DNA of 64,000 bases from Pseudomonas sp. Q2-TVG4-2 (GCF_013620795.1 NZ_LGLW01000004.1:62001-126000), one strand, 5' to 3'; counted from the stretch's first letter, positions 1 to 9,231 are shown. Program-made: numbers and translations. The notes: generated from the letters alone by a model not told the origin.

Positions 1-900
1 AACCTCGCCGGGACGGTAATCGAATACTCGTTCATGAGTCAGAGCGGCGTAGAGCAGGTAGCCGCCGGACGTATGCATCACACCTTTGGGTTTGCCGGTC
101 GAGCCGGACGTATAAAGGATGAACAGGGGCTCCTCCGCCCCCATCTCCTTGGGTGCGCAAACATCCCCGGCCACGCGCATCAGATCGTCATACCAGATGT
201 CGCGATGCTGGTTCCAGCGGATGTCGCCACCCGTGCGGCGTACCACGATGATCTTTTGAATGCAGCTGGTTTGCGGGTTGGTCAGCGCCTCGTCGACATT
301 CGCTTTCAGCGGTACCTTCTTGCCGCCGCGCAGCCCTTCGTCGGCGGTGATGACCACCTTGGACTTGCCGTCGATGATCCGGCCGGCCAGCGCTTCCGGG
401 GAGAACCCGCCGAACACCACCGAATGAATGGCACCAATGCGTGCACAAGCCAGCATTGCCACCGCCACCTCGGGGATCATGGGCATGTAGATCGTGACCA
501 CATCGCCCCGATGCACATCCTGCCCACGGAGCGCGTTGGCAAACTTGCTGACCTCGTGGTGGAGCTCGCGGTAGGTGATGCGGCGATGCTCGGATGGATC
601 GTCTCCCTCCCAGATGATCGCCACCTCGTCACCCCGTGTTTCGAGGTGGCGATCCAGGCAGTTGGCCGAGACGTTCAAGGTGCCATCGGCGAACCACTTG
701 ATGTCCACATGATGGTCATCGAAGGAGGTCTGCTTGACCCGCGAAAACGGCTTGATCCAATCGATGCGCTCCGCCTGCTCGCGCCAGAACCCGTCAGGGT
801 TGACCACCGACTGTTGGTATAGCGCTTTATAGGCGGCCTCATCGGTCAGCGACCGAGCCGCAACTTCCGGTTTCACGGGATACAGGGACGCAGCAGTCAT
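1..900 (-). CDS. acs: Acetyl-CoA synthetase, N-terminal part (cut by window edge)
   Basis: Acs activates acetate with ATP and CoA through acetyl-AMP, in the cytoplasm. The visible 300 residues begin MTAASLYPV. The ATG is at 898-900 and the frame runs open to base 1, so the C-terminal half is outside the window. Recognisable are the N-terminal segment typical of the family ([11 protein letters not shown] near residue 40), the [10 protein letters not shown] stretch near 160, and the phosphate-binding P-loop [18 protein letters not shown] near residue 270. These place it in the ANL superfamily, in the acetate-specific branch by its overall order of motifs. It stands alone, with a 52-codon ORF of doubtful status upstream on the same strand. 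The identity rests on family knowledge of these motifs; propionyl-CoA synthetase is the main alternative and is less likely. Confidence 0.95.
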   Translation of the reverse strand, partial: MTAASLYPVKPEVAARSLTDEAAYKALYQQSVVNPDGFWREQAERIDWIKPFSRVKQTSFDDHHVDIKWFADGTLNVSANCLDRHLETRGDEVAIIWEGDDPSEHRRITYRELHHEVSKFANALRGQDVHRGDVVTIYMPMIPEVAVAMLACARIGAIHSVVFGGFSPEALAGRIIDGKSKVVITADEGLRGGKKVPLKANVDEALTNPQTSCIQKIIVVRRTGGDIRWNQHRDIWYDDLMRVAGDVCAPKEMGAEEPLFILYTSGSTGKPKGVMHTSGGYLLYAALTHERVFDYRPGEV

Positions 901-969
901 GGACAATTACCTCACTCGTCGGTCTTGTTATCGTTTCGAATAACCTGCCCCACAGGCGAACCATACGAA

Positions 970-1128
970 TCAAACCAAGCGCCTGGCGACTTCACGTTCG
1001 AGCAACGCGGGGCCAAAGCGTTCCGCTGGCGTGTGGCCTTCGAAAACGCCTTTCTCCCCTAGAGCATAGACGCTTCGGCCAAGGCGTACTTTGCCGCCCT
1101 CTGTGGTCATAGAAATGCCGGGGCACAT
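970..1128 (-). CDS. Possible small protein of 52 residues
   Basis: An open frame reads MCPGISMTTEGGKVRL and ends REVARRLV. It has two in-frame ATGs (1128 and 1110), and the open frame also continues upstream as far as about 1170, antisense to the first codons of the DUF2254 gene. No convincing Shine-Dalgarno sequence precedes either ATG. The protein has no signal peptide or membrane segment and I do not recognise it. It could be a real small cytosolic protein, the relic of a longer gene, or a chance frame in GC-rich DNA. It lies in the 251-bp gap between acs and the DUF2254 gene, which otherwise shows nothing I can support. Confidence 0.3.
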   Translation of the reverse strand: MCPGISMTTEGGKVRLGRSVYALGEKGVFEGHTPAERFGPALLEREVARRLV

Positions 1129-1151
1129 GCCCGTCACGCCGGGGTTCAAGG

Positions 1152-2495
1152 ATGTCAGATCCAGCCAACGTGTTCTTTCGTGTCGTTAAACGCATCAGGG
1201 AGAGCATCGCTCTATATCCGGTCCTGATCCCCGCCGTTTATTTCGTCATAGCGATGCTGGTGTTTGCATTTGAGTCGACGTCCATTGCTGCGCCGTTACG
1301 TGAAAAGCTGCCGCCAGGTCTGGTCGATGCCGACAACAGCCGTGAAATCCTTGGCACGCTGATTACCGGCATCATTTCTCTCACGGTCTTCAGCTTCTCT
1401 ATGGTGATGGTCGTGCTCAACGGCGCCGCGGCCCGCCTGTCGCCTCGGGTACTGCCCGGCCTGGTCAGCGACACGCGCAATCAGGTGATCCTCGGCATCT
1501 ACTTGGGCAGCATCGTCTACTACCTACTGATGATCGGCGCCCTGAACAAGAACGACCCGGCCAGCATCCCGGCGCTCGGGCTCCTGCTGGCGTTGCTATT
1601 CGGCATGCTGTGCATGGCGCTGTTCGTCGTATTCATTCGTTCGGTATCCCAATCGATTCAGGTCGACTGGATCCTCAGCCGGCTCTACAACGGCGCATCA
1701 GCCAACCTGGACAAGCGTAGGCGGCGCATCGCCGGCGTCGCCGACATCCCCGACACAACCGACTGGTGGTGCCTGCCTTCAGCCCGACCGGGATATCTTC
1801 GCGAAGTGAACGAACGGCGCCTGGGCAAGATGCTGCGCAAACGCGACCTGATCGCCGTGATCCAGGTAGAGCCGGGCTTCTTCCTGATCGAGGGCCATCC
1901 ATTGATCAAGTTCAGTGAGCCGCTGAGCGATGAAGAGGCGAATGAAGCACTCGACTGTTTCGACTTCCACGACAATGAATTCGCTGGCGCTAACGTCTCC
2001 TACGGCATGCGGCAGATCTCGGAAATCGCGGTCAAGGCCATCAGCCCGGCCATCAACGACCCCGGTACCGCGATGCGGGCGGTCAATCTGATCGGCGTAC
2101 TGCTGAAGCGGCTCGGCGGAGTCCCGCCTTTTGACGCTGGCTGCATGGATGAAGGCCGTCCGCGCCTTTTCTATCCGCAGATGGCTATGCAGCGATTGCT
2201 GCAAAGCGTTATCGCCCCGATCCGCATCTATGGTGGCCATGATCCGCAAGTCCTGATCACGCTCCTGCAGTGCTTGAAGAATGCCCTGCACGGCAACCCG
2301 AACGAAGCGCAGCTGCAGGCCCTTCACGATGAGGTCCAGGCCTTGCGCGAAGACGCCGATGCCAAGGTGGAAAACCCGCGCGACCGTCGTGCGGTAAACG
2401 AGGTGCTCGAACGATTGGAGAAACTGAACGACAAAGCGCCCGTCGTCGCGCCACTTCCGATCGACCTTGAGCATGAGCCGCAAGCCGGGACGTGA
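1152..2495 (+). CDS. DUF2254 integral membrane protein
   Basis: A 447-residue protein with four hydrophobic helices in the first 165 residues (about 22-42, 70-95, 112-132 and 140-163), followed by a long soluble C-terminal part. The N-terminal pattern, an LVDADNSREILGTL stretch before the second helix and the ISPAINDPGTA segment near residue 300, is typical of the DUF2254 family of predicted inner-membrane proteins. The biochemical role of this family is unknown to me. It appears monocistronic, with a REP array beginning within 30 bp of its stop, and shares no obvious pathway with its neighbours. The start at 1152 is the first ATG and gives a cytoplasmic amphipathic N-terminus before helix 1. 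Confidence 0.85.
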   Translation: MSDPANVFFRVVKRIRESIALYPVLIPAVYFVIAMLVFAFESTSIAAPLREKLPPGLVDADNSREILGTLITGIISLTVFSFSMVMVVLNGAAARLSPRVLPGLVSDTRNQVILGIYLGSIVYYLLMIGALNKNDPASIPALGLLLALLFGMLCMALFVVFIRSVSQSIQVDWILSRLYNGASANLDKRRRRIAGVADIPDTTDWWCLPSARPGYLREVNERRLGKMLRKRDLIAVIQVEPGFFLIEGHPLIKFSEPLSDEEANEALDCFDFHDNEFAGANVSYGMRQISEIAVKAISPAINDPGTAMRAVNLIGVLLKRLGGVPPFDAGCMDEGRPRLFYPQMAMQRLLQSVIAPIRIYGGHDPQVLITLLQCLKNALHGNPNEAQLQALHDEVQALREDADAKVENPRDRRAVNEVLERLEKLNDKAPVVAPLPIDLEHEPQAGT

Positions 2496-2524
2496 ACGGC
2501 CATTTTCTCCGCAGGGAAAAGCGC

Positions 2525-3010
2525 TTTGCCTTCCCCTGTGGGAAGCCCGCTTCGGGGCGAAGCTTTTGCTTTTGAGCGGGCAGAACGCGCGCTTTCGGCG
2601 CGGGGCGCGCCTCCCGCTGAAGCAATGCCACCAGCGCCTTGGCTCTGCTGTAGAGACCCGCCTCGGGACGAAGCTTTTGCTTTTGAGTGGGCAGAACGCG
2701 CACGTTCGCCGCGGGGCGCGCCTCCCACTGAAGCAATGCCACCAGCGCCTTGGCTCTGCTGTAGAGCCCCGCCTCGGGGCGAAGCTTTTGCTTTTGAGCG
2801 GGCAGAACGCGCGCTTTCGCCGCGGGGCGCGCCTCCCACTAAAAGCGCCCCGCAGCGAGTGGCACCTTGGCTCTGCTGTAGAACGCCCACTCCGGGACGA
2901 AGCTTTTGCCGCTTCCTGTAGGAGCCCCGCCTCGGGACGAAGCTTTTGCTTTTGAGTGGGCAGAACGCGCGCTTTCGGCGCGGGGCGCGCCTCCCGCTAA
3001 AGCGCCCCGC
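2525..3010. repeat. REP array with 111-bp period
   Basis: Five copies of a REP arm containing CGAAGCTTTTGC occur at about 2558, 2669, 2780, 2898 and 2938. Most pair with the opposite arm TTCGCCGCGGGGCGCGCCTCC or a variant of it, forming REPIN-like inverted pairs. The first three units are exact to a period of 111 bp, with the spacer GCAATGCCACCAGCGCCTTG kept between them. The array fills the gap between two convergent genes (DUF2254 and dctP). Long open frames cross it on both strands only because the repeat is GC-rich and stop-poor; I do not regard them as genes. Confidence 0.9.
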
Positions 3011-3041
3011 AGCGAGTGCCGGAAGGCGCGTAGCGGTCGAT

Positions 3042-4160
<1,119 letters not shown>

Positions 4161-4191
4161 TCAAAGCGCCCACGCCGGTTTCAGCCAATTT

Positions 4192-5091
4192 TCAGCGATT
4201 GCCTTCGCGAGCGGTGAGGTGTTCGAGCATTTGCCGCGCGGTGACCGATAGACTTTCCAGGTTACGCACACCAATCTTCAGCTCACGCCGCGCCCAGGCA
4301 TCGGTCAGCGGGATGATCGCCACATCCAGCGCCGGCAGGTAGTTGCGCACCACCTGCTCGGGCAGCACACCGATCCCCATACTGGTATGAATCATGCGGC
4401 AGATGGCCTCGAAGCTACGCACCTGAATACGCAAACGCAGCGGCGTGCCCATCTGCTGGGCCGACTGCTGCAACAGCGCATACAGCGAGGCGTCCTGCTG
4501 CAGGCCGATGAAGTCGAAGCCGGCAGCATCGCGTAAGGCAATGTGCTTCAAGCCCCCCAGCGGATGCTGACGCGGCGTGACCAGCACCAGGTTGTCCTCG
4601 CGATAGCCGAATACCTGAAGGTCTTCGGCCGGCATATGCCCGGCGAAGATGCCGATATCCGTTAACCCCTCGCGCAGGGCACGCAAAGTGTCGTTGCTGA
4701 CGCGCTCTTCCAGGTCGATTTTCACTTCAGGATGCAAACGCGCGAAGGCGCTAAGGTCTTCCGGCAGGAATTCGATGACCGCCGATGTGTTGGCATGGAT
4801 GCGCACATGTCCCTTCACGCCCTGACTGAACTCGCTGAGGTCGGCATCCATCTGCTGCAGGCCGTCGAGCAGATTGCGGGCGTGGTGCAGCAGCGCGTGG
4901 CCGGCAGGCGTCAGCTCCACGCCTTTAGGCTGGCGATACAGCAGGCTAACGCCGAGCTGGCCCTCCAGATCGCTGATGCGCTTGCTGACCGCGGCGAGCG
5001 CCAGGTGCTCGCGCTCGGCCGCGCGGGTAAGGCTGCGCTCATCGGCAACGGCGACGAACAGGCGCAGGGTAACGAAATCGACACGCCGCAT
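4192..5091 (-). CDS. LysR-family transcriptional regulator
   Basis: A 299-residue LTTR. The winged helix-turn-helix occupies residues 1-60 (VDFVTLRLFVAVADERSLTRAAE, then AVSKRISDLEGQLG), followed by a linker helix and a co-inducer domain ending near residue 290. The start at 5091 places the HTH at the N-terminus as in other LysR proteins; the frame extends 38 codons further upstream without family similarity. It is divergent from the class III CoA-transferase gene, with 176 bp between the two start codons. Two TTCG-N7-CGAA palindromes in that gap are the likely binding sites, so it probably controls both the CoA-transferase and itself. The inducer is not deducible; a carboxylic acid or its CoA ester is the natural guess. 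Confidence 0.93.
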   Translation of the reverse strand: MRRVDFVTLRLFVAVADERSLTRAAEREHLALAAVSKRISDLEGQLGVSLLYRQPKGVELTPAGHALLHHARNLLDGLQQMDADLSEFSQGVKGHVRIHANTSAVIEFLPEDLSAFARLHPEVKIDLEERVSNDTLRALREGLTDIGIFAGHMPAEDLQVFGYREDNLVLVTPRQHPLGGLKHIALRDAAGFDFIGLQQDASLYALLQQSAQQMGTPLRLRIQVRSFEAICRMIHTSMGIGVLPEQVVRNYLPALDVAIIPLTDAWARRELKIGVRNLESLSVTARQMLEHLTAREGNR

Positions 5092-5105
5092 GGTTGGCTC
5101 TCGTA

Positions 5106-5183
5106 TTCGCAAGTGACGAAGCGACAACGATAAATCGGCGCGCTTAGAAAGGCACCCAGCCTGTAGCCTTCGTGCTTTGCGAA
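5106..5183. promoter_or_regulatory. Paired LysR-type operator boxes
   Basis: Two 15-bp palindromes, TTCGCAAGTGACGAA (5106-5120) and TTCGTGCTTTGCGAA (5169-5183), both fit TTCG-N7-CGAA, which contains the T-N11-A core of LysR-type boxes. Their centres are 63 bp apart, close to six helical turns. The first lies 15 bp before the LysR start codon and the second 85 bp before the CoA-transferase start. Duplicated boxes in a divergent LysR promoter fit a recognition plus activation site arrangement. The sequence match is seen directly; binding is inference. Confidence 0.7.
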
Positions 5184-5267
5184 ACCATCCTTGGTTATTC
5201 GGCAATTGTCCACAACGTGGCGCTCGGTCATCCTGCGCACATGAATCGACCCGGTACAGGTGCTGCG

Positions 5268-6470
5268 ATGAACGAACAGAATGGAAACAGCCTGCCGCTG
5301 CATGGCCTGAAGGTCATCGAGATGGGCCAGCTGATCGCCGGCCCTTTCGCCAGCAAGATGCTCGGCGAATTCGGCGCCGAGGTGATCAAGATCGAACCGC
5401 CGGGTGTCGGTGATCCGCTGCGCAAGTGGCGCAAGCTCAAGGACGGCACCTCGCTCTGGTGGCACGTGCAGTCACGTAACAAACAGTCGGTGACGCTCGA
5501 TCTGAAAGCCGCCGAAGGCCAGCAAATCGTCCGCCAGCTGGTCGCCGAAGCCGATGTGCTGGTGGAAAACTTTCGCCCCGGCACGCTCGAAGGCTGGGGC
5601 CTGGGCTGGGATGAACTGTCGACGCTCAACCCGCGCCTGATCATGCTGCGCATCTCCGGCTACGGCCAGACCGGCCCCTATCGCGACCTGCCCGGCTTCG
5701 GCGTGATCGGTGAGGCCATGGGCGGGTTGCGGCACCTGTCCGGCTATCCGGGCCAGCCGCCGGTGCGAGTGGGCGTGAGCATCGGTGATTCGCTGTCCTC
5801 GCTGTATGGCGTCATCGGTGTGCTGCTCGCCTTGCAGGAGCGCAACCGCAGCGGCAAGGGCCAGGAAATCGATGTCGCGCTGTACGAATCGGTGTTCGCC
5901 ATGATGGAAAGCCTGGTGCCCGAATACGATGCCTTCGGCTATGTCCGCGAGCCGGCCGGCAGCGCACTGCCCGGTATCACGCCCTCCAACTCCTACCTGT
6001 GTCGCGATGGTGCCTACGTGCTGATCGCCGGCAATGGCGACAGCATCTACAAGCGACTGATGACGCTGATGGGGCGCCAGGACCTGGCCGACGACCCGCG
6101 TTTCGCGCATAACGATGGCCGCGCCCAGCATGCCGAGCTGATCGACGCCGCCATCGGCGAATGGACTGCTCAGCACAGTCGGGATGAGGTTATCGAGGCG
6201 TTGAAGGAGGCGCGCGTCCCAGCCGGCTATCCCTACACAGCGGCGGACATCGTCAAGGATCCGCATTACCTGGCGCGCCAGATGATCGAGCAGGTGCAAA
6301 CGTTTGCCGGGCCGCTCAAGGTCCCAGGCGTACTCCCCAAACTCAGCCGCACCCCCGGCCGCATCGGCGCTGGCGGCCCGCAGCTGGGCGAGCACACCGA
6401 AGACGTCCTGGCCGGGCTTGGCCTGACCGATGTGCAGGTCCGAGGGCTACGTGAGCGAGGGATCATCTAA
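5268..6470 (+). CDS. Class III (CaiB/BaiF) CoA-transferase
   Basis: A 400-residue cytoplasmic CoA-transferase that would move CoA from a donor such as succinyl-CoA to an organic acid. The family start LHGLKVIEMGQLIAGPFASKMLG is at residues 11-33 and VENFRPGTLEGWG is near 100. The catalytic aspartate falls in VRVGVSIGDS (D174), matching the GD of formyl-CoA transferase. The GEHTEDVL motif is at the C-terminus. The ATG at 5268 gives an N-terminus of usual length; an ATG at 5241 is possible. The gene is divergent from a LysR regulator and is followed, after 540 bp of repeats, by an HMG-CoA-lyase-like gene, so the product may be a 3-hydroxy-acyl-CoA that the lyase splits. The substrate (glutarate, 3-hydroxy-3-methylglutarate, itaconate or other) cannot be told from the sequence. 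Confidence 0.9.
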   Translation: MNEQNGNSLPLHGLKVIEMGQLIAGPFASKMLGEFGAEVIKIEPPGVGDPLRKWRKLKDGTSLWWHVQSRNKQSVTLDLKAAEGQQIVRQLVAEADVLVENFRPGTLEGWGLGWDELSTLNPRLIMLRISGYGQTGPYRDLPGFGVIGEAMGGLRHLSGYPGQPPVRVGVSIGDSLSSLYGVIGVLLALQERNRSGKGQEIDVALYESVFAMMESLVPEYDAFGYVREPAGSALPGITPSNSYLCRDGAYVLIAGNGDSIYKRLMTLMGRQDLADDPRFAHNDGRAQHAELIDAAIGEWTAQHSRDEVIEALKEARVPAGYPYTAADIVKDPHYLARQMIEQVQTFAGPLKVPGVLPKLSRTPGRIGAGGPQLGEHTEDVLAGLGLTDVQVRGLRERGII

Positions 6471-6507
6471 GCGGCAGCCCTTCGCCGCGGGTCTGCTTTT
6501 GATTTAC

Positions 6508-6640
6508 GTGGGAGGCCCGCCCCGGGGCGAAGCTTTTGCTTTTGGCCCACTGCCCAAGGGCATTCGCCGCGGGTCGCGCCTCCCACGGAAGATGCGGGCA
6601 TTAGCGATCCAACAATGGAGGCCCGCCCGCGGGGCGAAGA
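6508..6640. repeat. REPIN plus half REP
   Basis: An inverted REP pair at 6508-6586 begins GTGGGAGGCCCGCC and ends with its complement-like CGCGCCTCCCAC. A single arm of the same family follows at 6616-6640. It lies in the 542-bp gap between the CoA-transferase and lyase genes, which has no supportable gene. Confidence 0.85.
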
Positions 6641-6770
6641 TTTTCGCTTCTACCGGCGCAGTGCCGCCCGCATGCACGTTGCTGGTGGCTCCGACGCTTC
6701 GCGTCCAACGACACGAAGCCTCGCAGCTCCATCTTCACGCGGAGCATGAGGCACGAAAATTCACAGTCCT

Positions 6771-6797
6771 GGTAGGAGCAAGCTTGCTCGCGAACCC
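6771..6797. repeat. REP of the GAGCAAGCTTGCTC type
   Basis: A palindromic GTAGGAGCAAGCTTGCTCGC core, the second REP family seen in this window. The same family occurs inside the metallo-hydrolase gene at 26.75 kb. Confidence 0.8.
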
Positions 6798-6811
6798 AGA
6801 CACTCCTTAAC

Positions 6812-6914
6812 GGTGGATGGGTAGAGCGACATCCACCCTACCGACTCGGCACTATTTGGGCAGTGCTTGCAAGCATCCGGGGAGGGTGGGCTTCAGCCCA
6901 CCCTCCCCGGATGC
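6812..6914. repeat. Two hairpins, one with a perfect 20-bp stem
   Basis: GGTGGATG (6812-6819) pairs with CATCCACC (6830-6837). A second, much stronger inverted repeat spans 6873-6914: the arm GCATCCGGGGAGGGTGGGCT and its exact complement are separated by only two bases. No T-run follows on either strand, so it is not a standard intrinsic terminator. It lies 99 bp before the lyase start codon and would stay single-copy in any transcript reading through from the CoA-transferase gene. Confidence 0.8.
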
Positions 6915-7012
6915 CCACCATGCGTTTCTGGTGTCATGCGAGCCCCCAGACCGAAGCTTGTGATCTTTACCACGCGCCAACAAAGCAGCGCTTTCCACGA
7001 ACGGAGATACCC

Positions 7013-7951
7013 ATGATCAAGCGTCTCTACATCCAGGACGTCGCCACCCGCGATGGCTTCCAGATCGAGCCGAACTTCATCCCCACCGAAGACAAGATGA
7101 CTCTGATCAATAGCCTCTCCGAAACCGGGCTGGCCAAGATCGAAGTCACCTCCTTCACCTCGCCCAAGGCCATTCCCAACCTGCGCGACGCCGAAGAAGT
7201 CATGCGCGGTATCCGCCGAGTGCCGGGCGTCGAGTACACCGTACTGGTTCCCAATGTGAAGGGATGCGAGCGCGCACTTTCCTGTGACGTCGACGAGATC
7301 AATCTGGTGATGTCCGCCAGCGATACGCATGGCATGGCCAATCTACGGATGACGCCGGAGCAATCGCTGGAGCAGTTTCGCGAGATCATCGAGGTGACTC
7401 GCGGCAGCGGCGTGTTCATCAACGCCTCGCTGTCCACCGCCTTCGGCTGCCCGTTCGAAGGCGAGGTTCCCGAACCGCGAGTTCATGAACTGATACAGCG
7501 CCTGCTCAACACCGGGGTACAGGGCATCACCCTCTGCGACACCACCGGCATGGCCGATCCGGCACAGGTCGAACGCGTTTGCAGGCACGCAATGACCCAC
7601 TGGCCCGACGCGGTATTCACCGCTCACTTTCACAACACCCGAGGGATGGGCCTCGCCAATGCATTGGCTGCCCTGAATGCAGGTATCGACCGCTTCGACG
7701 CCTCGCTCGGCGGCCTCGGCGGATGCCCTTATGCACCCGGCGCCAGCGGCAACATCTGCACGGAAGACCTGGTACATATGTTCCAGCGCATGGGCCTGGA
7801 TACCGGCGTCGATCTGGACAAACTGCTGCAGTGCGCTGCCAGCCTGCCAGAACTGGTTGGCCACGACATACCGGGAGCCGTACTCAAGGCCGGAAAATCG
7901 GACCGTCGCTATCCGAAGCCGAAGTGGATGGAACAGGAAACCGCCCGATAG
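7013..7951 (+). CDS. HMG-CoA lyase-like enzyme (HMGL/DRE-TIM family)
   Basis: A 312-residue TIM-barrel lyase, expected to cleave a 3-hydroxy-3-methylglutaryl-CoA-like thioester to acetyl-CoA and a keto acid. Metal-site residues R13-D14 lie in ATRDGFQ. The strand segment VFTAHFHNTRG gives H205 and H207. The family signature GGLGGCPYAPGASGN carries the catalytic cysteine C238. The ATG at 7013 has GGAG upstream and gives the family N-terminus; a longer frame adds 50 codons from the hairpin region. It reads in the same direction as the CoA-transferase gene and probably acts after it. This is unlike the leucine-pathway copy, which would sit beside acyl-CoA dehydrogenase and carboxylase genes that are absent here. 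Citramalyl-CoA lyase activity is an alternative. Confidence 0.88.
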   Translation: MIKRLYIQDVATRDGFQIEPNFIPTEDKMTLINSLSETGLAKIEVTSFTSPKAIPNLRDAEEVMRGIRRVPGVEYTVLVPNVKGCERALSCDVDEINLVMSASDTHGMANLRMTPEQSLEQFREIIEVTRGSGVFINASLSTAFGCPFEGEVPEPRVHELIQRLLNTGVQGITLCDTTGMADPAQVERVCRHAMTHWPDAVFTAHFHNTRGMGLANALAALNAGIDRFDASLGGLGGCPYAPGASGNICTEDLVHMFQRMGLDTGVDLDKLLQCAASLPELVGHDIPGAVLKAGKSDRRYPKPKWMEQETAR

Positions 7952-8004
7952 GCCCTGCCGCAGAGACGTGTAGCCTTTACCCACTCGAACCTAGGGCTTC
8001 GCTA

Positions 8005-8424
8005 ATGGACAACATCGACGTGCACTGGCAGCGGCGCCTGAGCAGCTTCCATAAGGTTCTGCTAGAGCTTGACGAAGCCATTGAGCTAATGGGGCAACGC
8101 GAACTATCGAAACTTGAAAAACAAGGCGTCATCCAGGGCTTCGGATATTGTTACGAGCTTGGCTGGAATACGTTAAAAGATTTCCTCGTCTGGCAGGGCA
8201 TCGAGGGCATCGTTGGCTCGCGCGATACCATTCGTGAAGCGTTCAGCAAGGGCTTGATCAGCGACGGTCATGCTTGGATGCAAATGCTCACAGACCGCAA
8301 ACGTACCTCTCATACATACAACGAGGAAACGGCGGAGGCGATTCTGATGAATATCCGGTTGCAGCATCATCCGCTGCTAAAGGTCTGGAGCAAACGATGT
8401 CCAGCCGGGAAGAACCAACGCTAG
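8005..8424 (+). CDS. HepT-like HEPN toxin / NTase partner (HI0074 family)
   Basis: A 139-residue alpha-helical protein of the nucleotidyltransferase substrate-binding (HI0074-like) family. The helix pattern LLELDEAIELMGQRELSKLEKQ and FCYELGWNTLKDFL-like segment (residues 20-61) mark the family. Near the C-terminus, R98-KRTS-H103-T-Y105 fits exactly the RX4HXY motif that HEPN toxins of the HepT type use for RNA cleavage, with Y105 the residue that the partner modifies. The stop codon is separated by one base from the ATG of the MNT gene, so the two are translationally coupled. It lies 53 bp after the lyase gene but is unlikely to be functionally related to it. The toxin role is inferred from known HepT/MntA pairs. 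Confidence 0.8.
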   Translation: MDNIDVHWQRRLSSFHKVLLELDEAIELMGQRELSKLEKQGVIQGFGYCYELGWNTLKDFLVWQGIEGIVGSRDTIREAFSKGLISDGHAWMQMLTDRKRTSHTYNEETAEAILMNIRLQHHPLLKVWSKRCPAGKNQR

Positions 8425-8425
8425 G

Positions 8426-8740
8426 ATGCTGGAGCACGCGGGACTATCTGAAGAAGATGTTCAATCGATCTGCAAAGCACTTGGACTTTTCCCCAAGGTT
8501 AGCGAAGCGATCCTCTACGGCTCCCGTGCGAAAGGAAACTACCGCCCCGGTTCAGATATCGACTTGACCCTGAAAGGCAACGAACTCTCTCACCAGGACC
8601 TACTCAATATCGAGCTGGCACTGGATGACCTGCTCCTGCCTTACAAAATTGATCTATCACTGCATCGCCAGATCGACAATCCGCAGCTGATCGAACACAT
8701 CGACCGAGTCGGGAAGCTGTTTTATAAGGCAACGGTTTAG
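8426..8740 (+). CDS. MntA-like minimal nucleotidyltransferase, antitoxin candidate
   Basis: A 104-residue minimal nucleotidyltransferase. YGSRAKGNYRPGSDIDL contains G32-S33, ten residues, then D44-I-D46, an exact GSX10DXD motif that binds Mg-ATP. MntA antitoxins with this motif add AMP to a tyrosine of HepT and silence it. TAG of the upstream gene and this ATG are one base apart (TAGGATG), so expression is coupled and the toxin is encoded first. No REP or promoter lies between them. It is a complete domain with no truncation. Other functions of MNT proteins are possible; the paired RX4HXY protein makes the antitoxin role the best reading. Confidence 0.82.
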   Translation: MLEHAGLSEEDVQSICKALGLFPKVSEAILYGSRAKGNYRPGSDIDLTLKGNELSHQDLLNIELALDDLLLPYKIDLSLHRQIDNPQLIEHIDRVGKLFYKATV

Positions 8741-8752
8741 CGTATCGACTTG

Positions 8753-9231
8753 ACCTGCTGCTTCACCTGAAGCTGGTATCCGGAGCACTAATAGGTTCGC
8801 GGCCTGCCCGGTGCGATGGCACGCAAGCCTCGCCAGCAAAACAAACAGCTTCACGCCGAGGGCGGACGTCCCACCCCATCAAAAGCTCACATCGCAACGC
8901 TTGTGTTGGCGCCGCTTAACCTGCGGCTTCACCTGAAGCTGTATCCGGAGCACTAATGGGTTAGCGGCCTGCCCGGTGCGATGGCACGCAAGCCTCGCCA
9001 GCAAAACAAACAGCTTCGCGCCGAGGGCCGCTGTCCCACCCCATCAAAAGCTCACACCGCAACGCTTTTGTGGGAGCCGCTTAACCTGCTGCTTCACCTG
9101 AAGCTCGTATCCGGAGCACCAATGGGTTAGCGGCCTGCCCGGTGCGATGGCACGCAGCCTCGCCAGCAAAACAAACAGCTTCGCGCCGAGAGCGGCCCTC
9201 CCACCCATCAAAAGCTCACACAACGCTTTTT
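8753..9231. repeat. Triple tandem repeat, unit 165-166 bp
   Basis: Three direct copies begin at 8753, 8919 and 9084, each starting ACCTGC. Shared blocks include GCTTCACCTGAAGC, GGCCTGCCCGGTGCGATGGC and CTCGCCAGCAAAACAAACAG. Each unit carries GGTTAGCGGC (copy 1 variant GGTTCGCGGC) and, about 130 bp later, GCCGCTTAACC, an imperfect inverted pair. Copies 2 and 3 are closest to each other. No open frame is shared between copies. The block fills the gap between the MNT gene and the 3' end of wbpM. Confidence 0.92.

Noticed and set aside
8753..9231. Integron attC sites or gene cassettes
   Set aside because: GCTTAAC fits an attC R'' core and the adjacent toxin-antitoxin pair is cassette-like. However, the facing GTTAGCG does not fit GTTRRRY, spacing of the L boxes is wrong and no integrase is present.
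8753..9231. CRISPR array
   Set aside because: Repeats are 165 bp with no variable spacers, and no cas genes are in the window.
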